Origin: Lepisosteus oculatus
Lineage: Eukaryota > Chordata > Actinopteri > Semionotiformes > Lepisosteidae
Assembly (NCBI RefSeq): GCF_040954835.1
Contig: NC_090698.1
Location: forward strand, 6,384,501-6,448,500
Reading direction: 5' to 3'
DNA length: 64,000 nucleotides
Shown here: positions 39,332 through 51,239 of the stretch, in pieces
Position numbering within the stretch: position 1 is the first letter of the stretch
How the letters are laid out: each line of letters begins with the position of its first letter
Program-made: the position numbers and the translations under genes
The notes under the pieces: generated by a model
Database searches by the model: none
Seen by the model: only the letters and a program-made list of their open reading frames with translations
What the model was told of the DNA's origin: nothing

Positions 39332-39899
39332 TGTGCCTTTTGATTTCAATGTTTTTAATTCTCCTTTCTTGGTTCTGAATTTATGTATTTATTTATTGCC
39401 AAGGTGTACATTATTTCAGTAATTATTTATTGGTTGATTATATATTATTTAATTAAATGTTTCTTTAATTTGTCCTCGTTTTCTCTTTTCATTTTAATTT
39501 TGTATATTTATTTGGACCTGGGTTTTGGTTTCTGAGCTGTCTTATTTTTCTGACTTTGTGCCAATGTGCTGCTTTGAAGTGTTACATATCGTGGGTTTCT
39601 ATCATTTATTAAAACCCTCACTCTATATTTTAATGACCCACTGCCTCCTGTGTCTTCTTGCATCACTACAGAGGGTGAGAGAGTGAGAGAATGAGCAAGA
39701 GAGTGAAGGAGAGAGAGAGAGAAAATGAGTGAGAGGGAGCATCTGCAATAATCTGAGAACAGCTGGACCCCCAGAACACAAGTACGAAACGGAGTGACTG
39801 ATACACCAAGCAGGAGAGAAGAGAACCCTGGTTCTGGACTAGTAGCATGACACCTCTACAGCAGGAGCCTGTGACAGGCATGGCGTGGTACCCAACAGC

Positions 39900-40415
39900 C
39901 ATATCACCCTGCAACTCACAGCTGGAAGCCCACTGGGGCTCAGCAGGTGTGAGCCTGGTCAGTACCTGGATGTTGCTGGAAATGGTGTTTCAGTAACCAG
40001 TAGGGGGCGCTCACCCTGCAGTCTTTGAGGGTCCTAATGTCCCACTATAGTGACGGGGATACTGTAAAAAGGCACTGTCCATTGGATGAGACATACTGTA
40101 ACATCTGTGGTCATTAAAAATCCCAGTGCTTTTCTCGAAAAGAGTAGGGGTGTTAATCCTGGCACCCTGGCCTTTACCCATCATGGCCTCCTAATAATCC
40201 CCATCTCTGAACTGGCTTCATCACTCTGTTCTCCTCCCCACTGAGAGCTGGTGTGTGGGAGTGTACTGGTGCACTATGGCTGCTGTCACATCATCCAGGT
40301 GGGGCTGCACACTGGTGGTGGTGGTGGTGGTGGAGGGGATCCCCATTACTTGGAAAGCTCTTTAAGTGGAGTGTCCAGGAAAGCACTATTTAAGCATGAG
40401 GAATTATTATTAAAT
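39900..40415 (+). mobile_element. 5S-rRNA-derived SINE (SINE3 type), near full length
   Basis: The head matches the 3' half of 5S rRNA (CTCAGCAGGTGTGAGCCTGG, TCAGTACCTGGATG). The body contains GCCTCCTAATAATCCCC, and the tail CACTGAGAGCTGGTGTGTGG ending in GAATTATTATTAAA. A GGT microsatellite (about 40313-40333) has expanded within the tail. Confidence 0.85.
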
Positions 40416-40784
40416 CCAGCCCAGGTGTCCTGGGTATTGGAGTGAGGTCAAACACTTTACTATCCGAGGATCTCCATTCGCTTCCAGTAGATGGCGACAT
40501 AAGCACAAGAGCCGTCGGAGGCTCTCTGTGACCAAAATAAAGCGGACATCAGGTCACTCGCTAACAACCATATTGTCAAATCAAATGCTTCAGAAACTGC
40601 AACAGAAATTCACAACCCTCTGAAGTGTCCTTAAATGGGCACTTTGTTTAACCGATTAACTGAAACAAGCGTTTCTCTTTCTCATCTCCAGAAACAGGCG
40701 ATTTCTCGTGACCTGTCTCACCAGCAAGCCTGACCTTGACAAGCGGGTCTCGTCCTGATCCAACCTGATCACAGCCAGCAGCCC

Positions 40785-40965
40785 GATCACCCTGTAGCTC
40801 AGCTGGCAGCCCCCTGGAGCTCAGCAGTGTGAGCCTGGTCAGTACCTGGAGGGGAGACTGCTGGGAAAGCTGAGGCTGCTGCTGGAAGAAGTGTTAGTGG
40901 GGCCAGCAGGGGGCGCTCACCCTGCGGTCTGAGTGGGTCCCAATGGGCCAGAAGCCGGTGAACGC
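40785..40965 (+). mobile_element. 5S-derived SINE head fragment
   Basis: GAGCCTGGTCAGTACCTGGA followed by GGGGAGACTGCTGGGAAAGC aligns with 5S rRNA (GGTTAGTACTTGGATGGGAGACC). The 3' part is missing. Confidence 0.85.
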
Positions 40966-40969
40966 TGCA

Positions 40970-42790
40970 CGGAAAGACGAGTGTCTCATCCTGTTTTAGG
41001 AGAGAGGGAGGGAGGTGAAAGATAAGGCAGAGGAACAGTTAGATGGTGAGGAAGAGGGCGGGAGATTTGTGCTTTGCTTACATCTACATAGTTTTTCTAG
41101 AAAGTGGATCAAATACTTTAACTAGGGAAGCTGGCAGATAAATGACTTCACATACAGTACATCTGAAAAGGTATTGGACAATATTGTAATTCCTTTGCAC
41201 ACAGTGTGAAAGGTATTGGGGCGGTGAAATGAAATCGGACGTCTGTGTTGCATAATATTAAAATGTGTAGATCACGCCAAAAGATAAATTAGGCAAAACA
41301 GTCAATTATTTTTCTGGATATGTTGTTCAAATATGTCAAACTGTTAGGATGTGTTCAGTCCCTCGTCCGGTTACACATCAGCATAAATCCACCAAGACTT
41401 AAACTGCCGAATGTTAGAACTCCGTGCCGGTTTCACTAATAAACACTTCCCCGTCGTTATCATTTATTTACTAAGCAGATGTCAAGTTCAAATAAAGCTA
41501 GTAAATCATTCAAACAAAAAATAACCATAAAATGACAAAATATTGACGCCCCCCCCACTCTATAACCGCTCTCACGCAATGTAAACGCAACAAGATCAGG
41601 ACAAGCAGATCGGTATTAATACATGAATTATCGATATTAAAACGTGAAGACTTAAAGCCATTATATCACGTACCTTACAAAAGATATAATGCGAATGGCA
41701 GGTACAATCTTCAATTCACCTACTTTTTTTTACCAAGCAAGCAACTAATTAAGTTTCCAGTGAAGAATCTAGTATTCCGCTGTCTCTCGATGTCAGAATT
41801 GTAAACACAAACCTTTTCGCACCCGTATTCCTCTGCAGTAACCTGCTTCTTTCACCCGAGCGGGCTCCAGACCCGCCTACAGCAGCTGAAGGTCAGGAAG
41901 CTCTCTCCTCCTCCGAGACTGTCACCGGACAGCGCAGAGCGGGTCCGAGCTGGCGGCAGCTATGCGTTGCGATGTCCTGTTGTGCAAGTCTATAGATGTT
42001 CTGTTAATTGTGGGCGCTTTCGCGACACTGTAATTCGTCGGCCATGACATTTAAACGGTTTGAATCGAACTGTCCTGTAATAGGCGAGTCAGCCCGCTTG
42101 GACCCGTGGCTGCTGGTTCGAGCGCCCCCTGCCGCATCCGGAAACGCTGCAGCCGAGTCCCGGGACAGGAGTGGTGGGGGGAGGTGTGCGTTGGGACACG
42201 TGGAGTGGATCGTGCGAGATACTCGTGCAGACTCGCAGCGATTACGTCTCTCATCTCCACCTGGACAGCTCTGCACCCTGTCCCCCTTTATAAACGCGCC
42301 CTCTTCATCAAAGCATTGAGGAAGGACAAACATTCTGCATGACAGGGATGCCCACAAGCTTGGACTACGACCACCTCTGACTCTGCCTTTATCCAGTTCC
42401 GGGTCGCCTGTTTTTAAAGATCAGCAGCACCTGTCAGCTGTTGATCACTCAGGCAGGTCATCTGCTCCATTAAGACAACATCGCTCCTTTAGGGCAGAAG
42501 AATACTTATCTTAGCCCCGCATGATCTCTAAATCACTCAGTTTAGCAATTTACCTGTTTGATTGATCTATACCTTTAGAAACAGAAGATTTAACACTGAT
42601 CCCTCTGGACTGGGGCTCTCCAGGGCTGGAGATCACTGCTCTAGACAGTGATCTGTCACTGCAGTGTTTGGGCTGGTGTTGCTCTGCCTTCTTTTCAAAC
42701 TGTACAGACTGTACCATTACAATTTATGAATCATGCCAGTATCGTTAAGTCTGTACTTTATTAGGTTAATTGTACATTCCTTCCTATTAA
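40970..42790. other. intergenic region with a small CpG-rich patch
   Basis: Mostly AT-rich. CpG density rises at about 41820-42310, which could be an isolated promoter or enhancer. No exon with recognisable protein content was seen on either strand. Confidence 0.4.
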
Positions 42791-42796
42791 GTCATC

Positions 42797-43352
42797 AGCT
42801 CCATCACTCTGCAGCTCCCAGCTGGCAGCCCCCTGGAGCTCAGCAGGTGTGGTCCTGGTCAGGACCTGTAGGGGAGACTCCTGGGAAAGCTGAGGCTGCT
42901 GCTGGAAGAGGTTTTAGTATGACCAGTAGGGGGCAGTCAATGCAGGTCCTAATGCTCCAGTATTGTGATGGGGACACTATACTGTAAAAAGGTGCCATCT
43001 TTTGGATCCTCCTCACACCTGAAGAAGGCTTCACAGCCAAAACGTTGTTTTCTCTCTTCTCTTTCCAGCAGGGAATAAACCCGTTTCTTGTTCCTTTGCA
43101 GACTATCTTTTGGATGAGACGTGAAACCTTAATTCCTTACCAGTCATGGCCTCCTAATAATCTCTGAACTGGCTTCATCACTGTGGTCTCCTTCCCACTG
43201 AGAGCTGGTGTGTAGCAGTGTACTGGTGCACTATGGCTGCCGTCACATCATCCTGGTGGGGCTGCACACTGGTGGTGATAGTGGGATTCTCCATTACTGT
43301 AAAGCTCTTTGAGTGTCCAGAAAACGGCTATGTGTCAGGATTATTATTATCT
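42797..43352 (+). mobile_element. 5S-derived SINE interrupted by a second repeat
   Basis: The SINE3-type head (GGTCCTGGTCAGGACCTG) and the tail ending GGATTATTATTAT are both present. It is split at 43008-43104 by a 97-bp insert. Confidence 0.88.
43008..43104 (+). mobile_element. nested insert with 11-bp target-site duplication
   Basis: The insert reads CCTGAAGAAGGCTTCACAGC, AAAACGTTG and GGAATAAACCCGTTTC, the same repeat as the arms of the hairpin at 6751-6983. It is flanked by ATCTTTTGGAT at 42997-43007 and 43105-43115, showing it entered the SINE after the SINE arrived. Confidence 0.85.
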
Positions 43353-43359
43353 GAACTGC

Positions 43360-45680
43360 ATCATTAAGTGTTTTACATCTCCGTGATTGTTAGGTGCACA
43401 GCCCAGGCGTGGCGTCTCAAACAGAACCCGCGAGTCAACAGACGTCCGAGCTCCGCCCCGACCTCAGGGCCCACGGGCTGGCCCTGAAAACAGACCTCAA
43501 GGAACACCAGCACGGGCAGAAAGCAAATGTTTTTATTTGGGGGGGGGAGGGAGGGGGACAACCACCAAAAGCCGCTCTTCCAGGACAGGTTTCGAAGCAT
43601 TTTTACAACACGGCGCTGCTCGCCCGCGTCAGCAGTTCACAGGGCAAGAAGAGGGCGGAGCTGCCCAGCAGGGGGCGGCGACGAGACACGAAGGAGCGCG
43701 GGGGGGGCTCTCCCTGCCCTCAGCAAGGCCAGGAGCGCCAGGCGCGGTGGTCCTGCGTCAGGCCTCACTCCTAACAGGAACGTACAGGACAGGAGCGAGA
43801 TCGCTGCCCCCAGGGCCTCGACCGCGGGCTGGCGCCTGGCCCTTCCCTCTACGTTCTGGCCCAGCGCGACGCAACACTCCCTCCCCACCAGGGGGCGCCC
43901 CTGCACACCAGCCCTGCGCCAGAAACCGCCCCCCCCGCCGTCTGGGCGAGTCTGTGATCTTTCAGAGGGGAACCAGAACCCCCTTCTGGACCACGAAGCA
44001 GGACGCGGGTTTGCGTGTTCACACCGAGGGATCTCCGGGCATGGGGTCGGAGAGTCCCGGTGAGACTGCAGGGAGTCTAGCAGGTCCACTTAAAACAGCC
44101 GCTAACAACGACAGGCACAGCTCAGCAAGTTGTTCAAAGAAACCCTGGTTGTGGGAGACTGAAGAGTATTCTTATTTTTCTTTGCCCAAACCCTGCCAAT
44201 CAAGCCCTACCCACCCCGTCCCACTGCTAACACGACTTCATTGTACTTGTTTCATTTACTGTTTGATTTCTTTTCTATACACCTATCTCGGTTGATTTAT
44301 TCTCCACTGCCTTAAGGCAATGTACCCTGAAAGGCGCTATATAAAACAGTTTATTATTATTGTTACTCCAAACGATCTCTAAATTTCAAGAACTGAACAC
44401 GTCACCTCGTTCAGCTTGATCAAGATTAACATGAGCCACTGCTTTAGAAATGGATTAACAACCTGTAAATCTGGGAGGAGATCTGTTTAATAGTGTTAGG
44501 CTATTGGAACAGCTCTGTATGCCAAACTCCCAGCATCACAGTTACACTCTTTCTAAATGAATTAATAATTCATTACAAGGGTCTAAAGAGGATCTAGGCA
44601 AATCGCCCTTTTATAGCCTGGGATTTTGACGATTTCTATCCCATGTTGCAGCCACTGTATTAGGCGGTATCCCCCTGCTGGACGATTTCTCCCACCCCAG
44701 TCCAGCTCACGGAGAGAGCTCCAGGGGTCAGGGGGCAGGAGCAGTCTTCGGACACCGGCCCCCGGCTCCGCGCACCGGGGGGCAGAGAAAAAACCCCAGG
44801 GAAGAGAAAGGGGCAGTTTCGTCTCGACCCACGCTTGTGACACCCCCTTTGACCTCCCCCCGCCCCCCCACCCTGCAAATCAGCCCCCAAAACTGCCACC
44901 AGCCCGACACACGAGCTGGAGCGCAGCCCTCACACCGGGGGCAGGAATATCGCGGCCCGCGAGCACCGAGACAGAGCTCACTGCCCCACGTGACAGCGGT
45001 CGACGGGGCCTGGACAGCTCCCTGGCTTGAAGGAAGCTGGACAGGCCGGGCAGGAAGAGCTGCAGTGATGTCATTTCCTGCCCCTTCCTGCTCTGGACGC
45101 TACGGCGCCTCCGCCTGGAGAGATCGCTTCTGCACAGACCCCCCACCCCACCTGCGCCCCCCAGACACTGCTGGGGTCTGGTCCAGCCCAGCTCCTCGCC
45201 GCCAGTCCTCCCTCAACGAGCCGGACGTCATTACTGGTTAGAAGTTTGAGACTTGACGTTATTTTGGAAACCCGGGAGTTAAGAGGCAGCCTTGAGAATC
45301 AAAAGAACAGGAATTCAAAATTCACATAACGTCCACTACTGAGGCGACTGTGGAGCTGAGAGCTGGGCGGGGTCCAGACCCCGCGAGTGTGGGGGTCTCC
45401 AGCGCCAGGACCGGGGACCCCTGCTGTAAAACACGGGGGGGGCCTGCCTCCCGTGAGGCCTTCGCCCCACACCGCCGCGTGGTGGTGGGGTGGGGGGGGG
45501 CTGCGATACTCCTCTAAGCCTGTCCTGTGGCGTCGCCCTGAAAGTTCGCCTTTCTCTTCCTTTTCCCAAAACGGAGGCGGAACAGACGCGGCGGGCAGAT
45601 CGGATCGGCGCACGCGGGGGGGTGGGGGGTTCGGGTGCGCGCTCCCCCGGGGTCCCCGGCCCCCCCCCCCCGCCTCTCTA
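43360..45680 (-). other. 3' UTR / downstream flank of the kelch gene
   Basis: GC-rich non-coding sequence below the kelch stop codon. On the minus strand an AATAAA lies at 43537-43532, followed by TG-rich sequence, and could end the transcript. A SINE-like tail (AAAGGCGCTATATAAAAC, TTATTATTATTG) is at about 44315-44365. Open frames here show no domains. Confidence 0.4.
43532..43537 (-). terminator. candidate poly(A) signal of the kelch gene
   Basis: AATAAA on the minus strand, followed by T- and TG-rich sequence. It would give a 3' UTR of about 2.1 kb. Confidence 0.4.
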
Positions 45681-48600
45681 CTACTCGTCCTGGGTCCGCT
45701 CCGCGCCGTGGGTGCCCCTGAGCCGCGCCAGGATGTGCTTCTTGGGGAACTTGAGCGTGGTGCAGCCGAACTGGCTGACGCCGCCGGTGTCGCCGGGCAG
45801 CTTCTCGCGCCTCTGCACCCAGCTGCGCCAGCCGGGCTTCCAGCAGTACACGCTGTCGTAGAAGCGCGAGCCGTTCTCCCCGCCCAGCACGTAGATGCGC
45901 CGCTTCCAGCGCGCCACGCCCCCCGCGGCGATGCGCCGGGGCAGGCCGGGGAAGACCACGGGGCTGGGGGCGCGGTCGCTGCCCCCCGCGCCCCCGCCGC
46001 CGCCCGTGGCCGACTCGCGGCTGGAGCCCCGGCCCTCGCGGAAGAAGAGCACGCGGCCCGTGGCGTCCAGCGGCTCCAGCTGGGTGAAGTTCCCGTCCAG
46101 GAATTTGGTGGCGTCGCGGCAGTAGCCCCCGACGGCGCACACCCCGCCCCGCACCGCCACCCCGCCCGCGCAGCAGGTGGCGCCGGAGTCCAGGCCGACG
46201 TGGCTCCAGTGGCCCGTGGCCGTGTGGTAGATCAGCACGCCGGAGTGGATGGCGGCCCGGTTCTGCTCCAGCGTGGCGCCGCCCATCAGGTAGAGGCGGC
46301 CGCGCAGGGCGGCGCAGGCGAAGGAGCGCAGGGGCAGGGGCAGCCGCGGGCCGGGGCGCCAGGCCAGCGCCCGCAGGTCGAAGCACTCGGCCGAGTCCAG
46401 CAGGGCGCCGCGGTTGCAGCCGCCCAGGGCGTAGAGGGTGTCGCCGCAGCCCAGCAGCCCCAGCATGGCGCGGGGCGCGGCCATGGGGGGGCGCTCCAGC
46501 CAGCGGTCGCGCACCACGTCGTACTCGTGCAGCGCGGCCGACACCTGCCCGCTGCGCAGCACGCCGCCGGCCACGAAGAGGCGGCCCTCCACCGCCGTGC
46601 AGCCCGGGCACAGCAGCGAGCCCAGCGCCGCCAGCTGCTCCCACTTGCCCGTGCGCGGGTCGAAGCAGTCCACCGTGAACTCACCCTCGCGCAGGGAGCC
46701 GTCCTCGCGCGGCTTCAGGTCGATGCAGACGATCTTCTTCTCGAACATGCCCTCCCGCGGCCGCAGGGGCCCCCCGGGGGCCGCGCCCCCCAGCTCCTCC
46801 TCCAGCCGCCAGCTCTCCTCGGCCGACAGCAGGCCGGGCCGCAGGTGGCGCAGCAGGGCGGGCATGTGCAGGTAGCGCTGGCGGGGCTGGTGCTCGGCCC
46901 AGCGGCGGGCGGCGTCGTACACCTCCAGCTCCGACTCCACGCCCAGCCGGTCGGACGACAGCAGGCTGCCCAGGGTGCCCGGGTCCAGCAGCAGGAAGTC
47001 CCGCTGGCGCGAGACCCGCGGGAAGTGCTGGGCCACCAGCCGCAGGGAGGCGCGCAGCAGCAGGGGGTCGTGGTGCGAGCGGGCCAGGGAGTACATCCCC
47101 AGGCAGTTCTCCACGCTCAAGTGCTCGAATAGGAACCTGCGCAGGGCGACACAGGGACAGGCACCATCGTCACTGCCGGGCAAACAAATGAACTGATCTC
47201 ACACAGACTGGACCAGTGATCTCTGGACTGTAGGGTTACAATATGACACAGACTGGACCAGTGATCTCTGGACTGTAGGGTTACAATATGACACAGACTG
47301 GACCAGTGATCTCTGGACTGTAGGGTTACAATAGGACACAGACTGGACCAGTGATCTCTGGACTGTAGGGTTACAATATGACACAGACTGGACCAGTGAT
47401 CTCTGGACTGTAGGGTTACAATAGGACATAGACTGGACCAGTGATCTCTGGACTGTAGGGCTACAATAGGACACAGATTGGACCAGTGATCTCTGGACTG
47501 TAGGGCTACAATATGACACAGACTGGATCAGTGATCTCTGGACTGTAGGGTTACAATAGGACACAGACTGGACCAGTGATCCCTGGACTGTAGGGTTACA
47601 ATATGACACAGACTGGACCAGTGATCTCTGGACTGTAGGGTTACAATATGACACAGACTGGACCAGTGATCTCTGGACTGTAGGGCTACAATAGGACACA
47701 GACTGGACCAGTGATCTCTGGACTGTAGGGCTACAATAGGACACAGACTGGACCAGTGATCTCTGGACTGTAGGGCTACAATAGGACACAGACTGGACCA
47801 GTGATCTCTGGACTGTAGGGTTACAGTATGACACAGACTGGACCAGTGATCTCTGGACTGTAGGGCTACAGTATGACACAGACTGGACCAGTGATCTCTG
47901 GACTGTAGGGCTACAATAGGACACAGACTGGACCAGTGATCTCTGGACTGTAGGGCTACAATATGACACAGACTGGACCAGTGTTCTCTGGACTGTAGGG
48001 CTACAACAGGACACAGACTGGACCAGTGATGTCTGGACTGTAGGGTTACAATATGACACAGACTGGACCAGTGATCTCTGGACTGTAGGGTTACAATATG
48101 ACACAGACTGGACCAGTGATGTCTGGACTGTAGGGTTACAATATGACACAGACTGGACCAGTGATCTCTGGACTGTAGGGTTACAATATGACACAGACTG
48201 GACCAGTGATCTCTGGACTATAGGATTACACTTTTTGTTTTCAAACTAATAAGTGTGTTTTACTCTTTGAAAAAGTGAAATTACTATCATGCTAGATGTT
48301 AATTATCCCTAACACTAAGATTGCTTCAACTTTTCCCTCTGTGTGCGCGGGACTGTGCCACTGCCCAACGACTGTCGCCATAGTCACCTGGAACACAGGT
48401 CCTGCAGGGGCAGGACTTGAAGCCGATTGGCCGCCACAAACAGATCCTCAGCCGTCTCCAGGTTCAGTCCCGCCTCCCCCGTGTAGACGAACTGAATCAC
48501 AGTCTCCATGACCTCGGGGGTCACCTCCTCCAGCCGGATCTCCGTGAGGCGGGACTCCACCAGCGGGCTGGTGAACATGGCGCGGAAGTAGGGGCTGACG

Positions 48601-50399
48601 GCGGCCAGGAGAGCCCTGGGACACAGGAGCAGAGAGATGAACACCCACAAAGAGGCAGAGAAATGCCCTTCCGCAGCAGCTGTAATCAATCATGACTAAT
48701 TAACGACCATAACAAAGACGCACAAGGGCCAGTGGACAGGAGAGCATGTGGGGCTGTTGCTGCTGGTCTTCCTCACACTTGGGAGGAGACGTGTGGTCTT
48801 AGTATTAGTAGGGCTTAAGGGCAGTAGGATCAAGAGCAGTGATGCAGTCATACAGTATCAGCAGCAGGGCTGTAGGATCAAGAGCAGTGATGCAGTCATA
48901 CAGTATCAGCAGCAGGACAGTAGGATCAAGAGCAGTGATGCAGTCATACAGTATCAGCAGCAGGACAGTAGGATCAAGAGCAGTGATGCAGTCATACAGT
49001 ATCAGCAGCAGGGCTGTAGGATCAAGAGCAGTGATGCAGTCATACAGTATCAGCAGGAGGGCAGTAGGATCAAGAGCAGTGATGCAGTCATACAGTATCA
49101 GCAGGAGGGCAGTAGGATCAAGAGCAGTGATGCAGTCATACAGTATCAGCAGCAGGACTGTAGGATCAAGAGCACTGATGCAGTCATACAGTATCAGCAG
49201 CAGGACTGTAGGATCAAGAGCAGTGATGCCGTCATACAGTATCAGCAGCAGGGCTGTAGGATCAAGAGCACTGATGCAGTCATACAGTATCAGCAGTAGC
49301 CGTACCTGTGACAGGTAAACTTCCTCCCCTCTACTATCAGAGTCACGTCACAGAGCTGCCGAGCATCCAGGAGCTGCTTGAGACCTGACAGAGAAATTTA
49401 CATTTTAAAACTTCACAGGATTTTCGACAATTAAAATGCTAAATAGTCATAGTACCCGAATGACCTAAATAACCGAAGAACTGAGCAACCTCCTTTAAAA
49501 AAAAACACACGTCCCATATTATACATAATACTCTATACACACATTTTAATCCCCTTCTGTGCACTTTAACCCGCTTCAATATACTAGGGCAATAAAGCCA
49601 ACTTCCACCAGTGGGTGTCGCTTGTCTCTCTTCAAAAGAAATTAAAAATAGAAAAAAAACCTTCCCTTTTATTTTCCGAAATAAAAGCAGTGGCCCAGTG
49701 TAGCCACCAGGGACACTGTGCTACAGAGGCTGAGGATAAGGTGCAGATTACTCAGTCCCTGCAGATCTAGTGACAGTTCCTAACAGCAGGGGTGTCCTGG
49801 CTCACTTCTATTCTGCCTTGTGCAATCTGGGTTTCCCAAAACTCCCCCTTGACTCTCTCGTTTCTCCCGGATCTGCTGAGGAGTGGGAGCGCTGGAGCAT
49901 GATGATGTCAGGCTTGAGACCCGAGACCCGAGACCCGAGACCACCTGGGTGTAGGATTTGGGAGATCTTCTGTGATGCAATGAGCGATACAAGAGCAAGA
50001 CCACTCTGACCTACTGGTGTCCAGCCTGCTGGCTGCTGCAGTAACTGGAAATCCCAGTCACAATCGATGAAGGACACAGCCCAGAAATCCTGTAACTGCT
50101 GGGTTCCGATACTTGTGGCTCTGGTGCAAGGTTCCACCCGGGACTTTTTTATTGGTCAGGGTACTGGGAGGCTTCTTCATTGTGTGCGCCGGCCCCTCAG
50201 TTTGTCCAGGTGTGCAACGTGCGCCCTGTATCAGTGTACACGGAGAGCGATCGCCCTGGGTCAGTTGGGTACCTTGGGTGACGTACTCTCCCAGAGGGGT
50301 GGTGGTGTCGTCAGGGAAGTCCTCCTCTTCAGAGTCGCTGTCGGAGAGCGGCTCTCCTGGGCCACTGTCCCCATCCTGCCAGGGCTGCGGCCGCCACAT
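45681..50399 (-). CDS. BTB-BACK-Kelch (KLHL-type) protein
   Basis: Proteins of this type usually serve as substrate adaptors of Cullin-3 ubiquitin ligases. Four coding exons on the minus strand join in phase: 50399-50273, 49384-49306, 48615-48388 and 47136-45681, giving 629 residues. After an acidic Ser/Asp leader (SDSDSEEEDFPDD, about 19-31) comes a BTB domain (about 45-145) with CDVTLIVEGRKFTCHRALLA, SPYFRAMF and FVYTGEAGL. The BACK domain (about 145-250) has ENCLGMYSLA. The kelch repeats (about 270-600) show GG doublets in LFVAGG, LYALGG, LYLMGG and IYVLGGENGS. The C-terminus reads FGCTTLKFPKKHIL. The ATG was chosen as the first in the exon after a TTTCAG acceptor at 50417; a 5' non-coding exon is expected. 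I cannot assign a KLHL number. It is head-to-head with sars2. The introns hold two large minisatellites. Confidence 0.92.
47199..48230 (-). repeat. 45-bp minisatellite family A, copy 2 (kelch gene intron 3)
   Basis: About 23 units, read on the minus strand as TCCAGAGATCACTGGTCCAG and TGTGTCATATTGTAACCC. It fills most of the intron between the exons ending at 48388 and starting at 47136, stopping about 60 bp before the acceptor. The unit is stop-free on the minus strand (15 residues), so a 331-codon open frame results. It is not a gene. Confidence 0.95.
48820..49300. repeat. 45-bp minisatellite abutting a splice donor (kelch gene intron 2)
   Basis: About ten units with GATCAAGAGCAGTGATGCAG and TCATACAGTATCAGCAG, unrelated in sequence to family A. 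The array reaches within about six bases of the donor of the exon ending at 49306. Confidence 0.93.
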
Positions 50400-50424
50400 C
50401 GCCAGCTGACACTGTCCTGAAAGA

Positions 50425-50620
50425 CACACACAGCCTCCGTCACACAGAGACACACACACACACAGACACCGTCACACAGAGACACACACAGCCTCCGTCA
50501 CACAGAGACACACACACAGACACACACAGCCTCCGTCACACGGAGACACACACACAGACACACACAGGCTCTGTCACTGCTCACACACACACAGCCTCTG
50601 TCACTGCTCACACACAGTCT
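50425..50620. repeat. CA-rich simple/tandem repeat
   Basis: ACACACAGAGACAC and CACAGCCTCCGTCACAC words alternate just upstream of the kelch coding exon 1. On the minus strand it reads as TG-rich and TCTCTG. Confidence 0.88.
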
Positions 50621-50639
50621 GATTTAGGAACATGAAGGA

Positions 50640-50818
50640 AACGCCCTGGGATTTTTAATGGCCACAGAGAGTCAGGACCTCGGTTTTACATCTCATCAGA
50701 AGGACGGCACCTTTTTACAGTAAAGTGTCCCCATCGCTATACTGGGGCATTAGGACCCTCACAGACTGCAGGGTGACCGCCCCCTACTGGTCCCACTAAC
50801 ACCTCTTCCAGGCAGGCT
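50640..50818 (-). mobile_element. 5S-derived SINE fragment (internal part)
   Basis: The minus strand reads AGTAGGGGGCGGTCACCCTG, GGTCCTAATGCCCCAGTA and TACTGTAAAAAGGTGCCG, the middle of the SINE3-type element seen at 39900, 42797 and 61670. Confidence 0.8.
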
Positions 50819-51239
50819 GATAGAGCTGCTGGCTAGATGATACACACCAACTGCACGGACAAGCGATCTGACCCCAATGACGAGACTCAGATCAGAGAGG
50901 GGAGAGGGCACACAGAGAGACGCGTGGGATCTCTGGCCGCGACGCAGATGTGGGGTGAACACTCCCACCCTCCGGGGAGCAGAATGGGGGAAACCAGGAG
51001 GCAGGAGGCAGTAGGCAGACAGCGCCCAGCGCCACGGGCACTGGACAAGCAGGCAGAACGGACAGCCAGGCCACAGAGACAGGAACAGTAACAGAATCAG
51101 AGAGAAAGACAGGCGGGCTGCCAGGGAGGCTGAAAGGTATCCAGACACTTACAGCGACGGTGTGACAGTCTGCTCTGTTCTCGACAGAGGGATACAAAGA
51201 GAGATACATAATTTTCTCCAAGCCGCGCTCTCGGCTGTA

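Noticed and set aside
39666-40445. Small coding genes in short open frames
   Set aside because: The region is accounted for by a GA-rich simple repeat and a 5S-derived SINE.
43387-44295. Plus-strand open frame of 302 codons
   Set aside because: Lies opposite the probable 3' UTR of the kelch gene; low-complexity composition, no domain, no splice partners.
45387-47132. Plus-strand open frame of 581 codons
   Set aside because: Antisense shadow of the GC-rich last exon of the kelch gene, whose own frame has clear kelch repeats.
47199-48230. CRISPR-like look of regularly spaced repeats
   Set aside because: The repeats are head-to-tail without unique spacers, in a vertebrate intron; this is a minisatellite.
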